Assembly: GCA_026015225.1 (NCBI GenBank)
Contig: JAOZGV010000182.1
Span: forward strand, 1 to 9,390
DNA from: Candidatus Bathyarchaeota archaeon
GTDB taxonomy: Archaea; Thermoproteota; Bathyarchaeia; 40CM-2-53-6; RBG-13-38-9
Direction: 5' to 3'
DNA length: 9,390 bases
Within the stretch, counting starts at the first letter, position 1; the number at the start of each line of letters is the position of its first letter. Position numbers and translations under genes: made by a program. Below the pieces are notes generated by a model. The model ran no database searches and was not told the DNA's origin. It saw only the letters and a program-made list of their open reading frames with translations. Shown here piece after piece: positions 7,191-9,390 of the stretch.

Positions 7191-7817
7191 ATGTCAACAG
7201 TACTTGGAGCTGGTGTTAAGCCCACTAGAGGATTCTTACTAGAACTAAAAAAAAGGGTTAAGTTCATAGAAGAGGGTCATAGGCTTCTTGAAATGAAGAG
7301 AGATGAGTTGGGGCGAGAACTTAGATCTTCACTGGATACCTTAGGCACTCAAAGAAGCGAACTAGAGAAGAGGTTTGAAAAAGCACTTGAAAATCTACTA
7401 AGAGCCTATGCTTCACTAGGATCCGGTGAAATCGAGTCGAATAAAGCATCCACAGAGAAAAAGGTAAGCATTGAAGTATTGCCAAAAAGTGTTATGGGAA
7501 TCTTGGTCCCTTTTTTAAAAATCGTCGAAAGGCCAATTTTAAAAAATAAATTTGGTGTGATCACTAGGTCAACCGCCCATGAATTTGAGGATTTACTTGA
7601 AGACCTCTTAAAAATAACAGAATTAGAATCCCGAATTGAGATGATCGCAGACGATCTTGAAAAAACAAATCGAAAAGTAAATGCATTAGAGAAGATAGTA
7701 ATCCCAGACTACAATCAAGTAATTAAATTTATTGAAGATAGAATAGATGAAGATATGCTCGAAGAGATTATTCGGACTAAACTTGTAAGAGAACTCATTC
7801 ATAGAAGGAGGGTATGA
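7191..7817 (+). CDS. atpD: A-type ATP synthase subunit D (central rotor shaft)
   Basis: A 208-residue protein, usual for archaeal subunit D. The N-terminal block VKPTRGFLLELKKRV, then GHRLLEMKRDEL, is the family hallmark. The N- and C-terminal thirds are long helices that pair as the coiled-coil shaft inside the A3B3 head. The middle (about 90-130) is a less helical segment with PKSVMGI. D turns with F, C and the K ring. Two starts are possible: TTG at 7188 or ATG at 7191. The GGAG site (7178-7181), aligned as in the other genes of the operon, fits the ATG better (eight bases from the aligned site against five). The C-terminus ends HRRRV, and the stop lies one base before the next start. Confidence 0.95.
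   Translation: MSTVLGAGVKPTRGFLLELKKRVKFIEEGHRLLEMKRDELGRELRSSLDTLGTQRSELEKRFEKALENLLRAYASLGSGEIESNKASTEKKVSIEVLPKSVMGILVPFLKIVERPILKNKFGVITRSTAHEFEDLLEDLLKITELESRIEMIADDLEKTNRKVNALEKIVIPDYNQVIKFIEDRIDEDMLEEIIRTKLVRELIHRRRV
7806..7811 (+). promoter_or_regulatory. Shine-Dalgarno site fixing the TTG start of atpC
   Basis: AGGAGG inside the last codons of atpD, seven bases before TTG at 7819. The ATG at 7814 is only two bases away and opens a frame that stops after six codons. No other in-frame ATG precedes the conserved N-terminus. Confidence 0.7.
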
Positions 7818-7818
7818 T

Positions 7819-8826
7819 TTGCATACATACTTAATCACTAGATGCCATGGTCTAATAACTCATTTATTATCCCCCCAGATTATTGAAAGCCTTTCAACAA
7901 CGAAGACATTCCAAGAAATCCTAGATATTTTAAACCCTACTGACTACGGAAGGAATATTCGAGAAAAAGATCAAATTGATGCTTTCAAGCTCGAAAATAT
8001 TTTTAATAAAAAACTTATAGATAGATGTGAATATCTATTAAAAGTGGCGCCAGAAAATATAAGAGAATTTTTAATAACATATTATCGTAAGTTCGAAATC
8101 CAGAACATAATGAGGCTTTTTAGAGGCAAAATATCGAGGGTCCCTATTGAGATTTCGGAATATGCTCTATTTCCAGTTGAAGACATTTCGCGTATAAATT
8201 TTGAAGTAATGGCTGAAACAGGTGACGCTGAAGAATTTATTTTGACCCTTAAAAACACTCCATATGGTCAAGTTATAAAGAGTATAGAATGGTATCGAAA
8301 GTACAATAGTTTCTTACCAATAGAGTTTCATCTTAAGCAGATTTATTATAATATGGTTTTCCAAACTTTAGGATGCCTTCCAAAAGAAGATAAAGAAAAA
8401 GTGAGTCGATTAATTAGAGCTCATATAGATATTGAAAATTGTTTTACGATCATTGCTTCAAGTGTATATAATTATGATGAAGAACTTATTGAGTCTCTAC
8501 TTATTCCTTATCCTTTAAGACTCTCTTTACCAACTTTAAAAAAAGTAATTAGAACTCAAAGCCCACAAGAGATTTTAAAACTCATGAGCCCCTATAGCGA
8601 AGTTCTAAAACACTCATTAACAAAGGATGAGACTTTGGCACATACTGCAGCTCTAAGACTTTTACTTAATGAGGTTATGCAACAAAGAATTATAGATAGC
8701 ATGAATTTCACATACGTTATGTATTATCTCTTCCTATGTGAGTTCGAATGTAGAGATTTAACTTTTATAGCAATAGCGAAACATCATAATATAGAGCCTG
8801 GGAGTTATCTAGTGCATAAAATATAG
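7819..8826 (+). CDS. atpC: A-type ATP synthase subunit C (rotor socket between stalk and membrane ring)
   Basis: A 335-residue, mostly helical protein of the AC39/V-ATPase subunit C-d family, slightly short but within range. The N-terminus (YLITRCHGLITHLLS) and repeated helical bundles with conserved aromatic and charged residues (IREFLITYYRKFEIQNIMRLFRGK near 81-104, ENCFTIIASS near 207-216) fit the family. So does the C-terminal CEFECRDLTFIAIAK followed by IEPGSYLVHKI. Three similar bundles form a funnel that sits on the K ring and receives the D/F shaft. It starts with TTG one base after the atpD stop. It is the last gene of the plus-strand operon and faces a minus-strand gene across a 20-bp gap. 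Placing C after D, not between E and F, is unusual. Confidence 0.93.
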   Translation: MHTYLITRCHGLITHLLSPQIIESLSTTKTFQEILDILNPTDYGRNIREKDQIDAFKLENIFNKKLIDRCEYLLKVAPENIREFLITYYRKFEIQNIMRLFRGKISRVPIEISEYALFPVEDISRINFEVMAETGDAEEFILTLKNTPYGQVIKSIEWYRKYNSFLPIEFHLKQIYYNMVFQTLGCLPKEDKEKVSRLIRAHIDIENCFTIIASSVYNYDEELIESLLIPYPLRLSLPTLKKVIRTQSPQEILKLMSPYSEVLKHSLTKDETLAHTAALRLLLNEVMQQRIIDSMNFTYVMYYLFLCEFECRDLTFIAIAKHHNIEPGSYLVHKI

Positions 8827-8846
8827 ACATTTCAGATATAGTACTC

Positions 8847-9062
8847 TTAATTGTATCTATTTTTAAAAATAAAAATCAGCAAATAGCCTAATCCTATTGG
8901 AAGAATCAATCCAAAGCTCAGGCCAATCATTATAATATTTATGAGTGAGGGATTCTTCAAAAAAAACAATATTCCCATAACTTGAATTGCTAAAAGCAAA
9001 GTAATATATGTAATAAAAAGTCTGACGTTAATGGATTTATACGATCGCTTTTTGTTCATCAT
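8847..9062 (-). CDS. Small two-helix membrane protein of unknown function, next to the proteolipid gene
   Basis: A 71-residue reading frame with two adjacent ATGs (9062 and 9059). I do not recognise a family. Two strongly hydrophobic segments (about residues 14-35 and 41-66) are joined by a short KNPSL turn. The N-terminus carries KKR, K and R, and the C-terminus K and R, so by the positive-inside rule both ends should face the cytoplasm. It starts 44 bp after the subunit K stop on the same strand, probably in one transcript, and faces atpC. The Shine-Dalgarno match is poor. Small membrane proteins linked to ATPase genes are known (bacterial AtpI, AhaG in methanogens), so an assembly or ring-related role is possible, but this is inference from position and shape. 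It has no conserved carboxylate inside a helix, so it is not a second rotor proteolipid. Confidence 0.7.
   Translation of the reverse strand: MMNKKRSYKSINVRLFITYITLLLAIQVMGILFFLKNPSLINIIMIGLSFGLILPIGLGYLLIFIFKNRYN
8858..8876. terminator. Possible convergent transcription terminator
   Basis: A perfect 14-bp AT palindrome (8858-8871) gives five T on the plus strand just after atpC. The A-runs at 8865-8876 give T-runs on the minus strand near the end of the small membrane-protein gene. Archaeal polymerases stop at T-rich tracts, so this could end transcription from both sides. The tracts are short and lie inside the coding end of the opposing gene, so this is weak. Confidence 0.25.
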
Positions 9063-9106
9063 TTCGCTAAGACCGGATTTTAATAGTTAACGTTTAGGGT
9101 AGACAA

Positions 9107-9390
9107 CTAGGAGATCCATATAAGGAAGCTTATAAGAAGCCCATATATAGCGATTCCTTCAGCCATTCCAACGTAAACTATAGTACGCCCAAAAAGCTCT
9201 GGCTTCTCCGTAATACAAGCAGCTGCAGCAGTACCTGTATGAGCTACAGAGTATCCTGCACCTACAGCTGGGATACTAACAGCAATTGCCATGGATATGA
9301 ACTTCCATTGTTCTATTGAACCTGTAGTAGCATCTTCAGTATCATTATCAGTAGCTGCAAAAGCACTAACAGTCAGAATTCCAAACATTA
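9107..9390 (-). CDS. atpK: A-type ATP synthase subunit K (membrane rotor proteolipid), probably cut at its 5' end
   Basis: Forms the ion-carrying rotor ring. The visible 93 residues from ATG 9388 contain one helical hairpin: helix 1 about 29-58 (SIPAVGAGYSVA, small residues), a polar loop with EKPELFGR (61-68), and helix 2 about 69-92 with the ion-binding Glu77 in GMAEGIAIYGLL. The first residues, MFGILTVSAFAA, read like the last part of a signal peptide with an AFA-A cleavage site, followed by an acidic linker. No positively charged start is present, and the two bases before the ATG do not close the frame. The true start therefore probably lies beyond the right edge. Helix 1 has no Gln at the sodium-site region and Glu77 is followed by Gly, not Ser/Thr, which favours proton coupling. 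It lies apart from and opposite to the other ATPase genes. Confidence 0.93.
   Translation of the reverse strand, partial: MFGILTVSAFAATDNDTEDATTGSIEQWKFISMAIAVSIPAVGAGYSVAHTGTAAAACITEKPELFGRTIVYVGMAEGIAIYGLLISFLIWIS

Noticed and set aside
1..9390. CRISPR array, tRNA or rRNA gene, insertion sequence or prophage
   Set aside because: No spaced direct repeats, tRNA-like cloverleaf, rRNA sequence or transposase/integrase frame was seen. Nearly all of the window is accounted for by conserved housekeeping-type genes with short gaps.

Overview
The window is a stretch of AT-rich archaeal chromosome. It holds two recognisable modules: the end of a [NiFe]-hydrogenase maturation (hyp) cluster and most of an A-type (archaeal/vacuolar-type) ATP synthase locus. 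The archaeal assignment rests on the A-type subunit set (A, B, C, D, E, F, H, K), on TATA-box-like promoters at spacings suited to archaeal transcription, and on Shine-Dalgarno sequences matching an archaeal 16S 3' end (AGGAGGTGA). The finer lineage cannot be fixed from the sequence. An uncultured anaerobic archaeon of the TACK group (for example Bathyarchaeia-like) would fit, but this is a low-confidence guess.

Layout. On the minus strand, hypF (about 285-2561) is followed by hypC (205 down to the left edge, cut by the window). A 156-bp divergent intergenic region (2562-2717) carries one promoter for hypF and one for the ATPase operon. On the plus strand lie seven tightly packed ATPase genes in the order F-H-E-A-B-D-C (2718-8826). 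Gaps are 22 bp or less, and one pair shares a 4-base TTGA overlap, so this is almost certainly one operon. Facing it on the minus strand are a small two-helix membrane protein of unknown function (8847-9062) and, upstream of that, the membrane rotor proteolipid, subunit K (9107 to the right edge). The start of K probably lies outside the window. Subunit I, the membrane stator, is not in the window and is the expected neighbour beyond the right edge.

How the genes work together. A3B3 is the catalytic head. D, F and C form the central stalk that connects to the K ring, and E/H dimers form the peripheral stalks. An ion gradient across the membrane turns the K ring and drives ATP synthesis. HypF and HypC belong to the pathway that builds the Fe(CN)2CO part of the hydrogenase active site. 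A hydrogenase could help make the gradient that the ATP synthase uses, but that link is inferred from adjacency only.

Nothing here looks like a wholly new system. The points most worth a second look are: the split and reordered ATPase locus; the unassigned two-helix protein next to the proteolipid gene; TTG start codons on three of seven operon genes; the variant P-loop in subunit A; and an Asp-to-Glu change at a predicted metal-ligand position in HypF.
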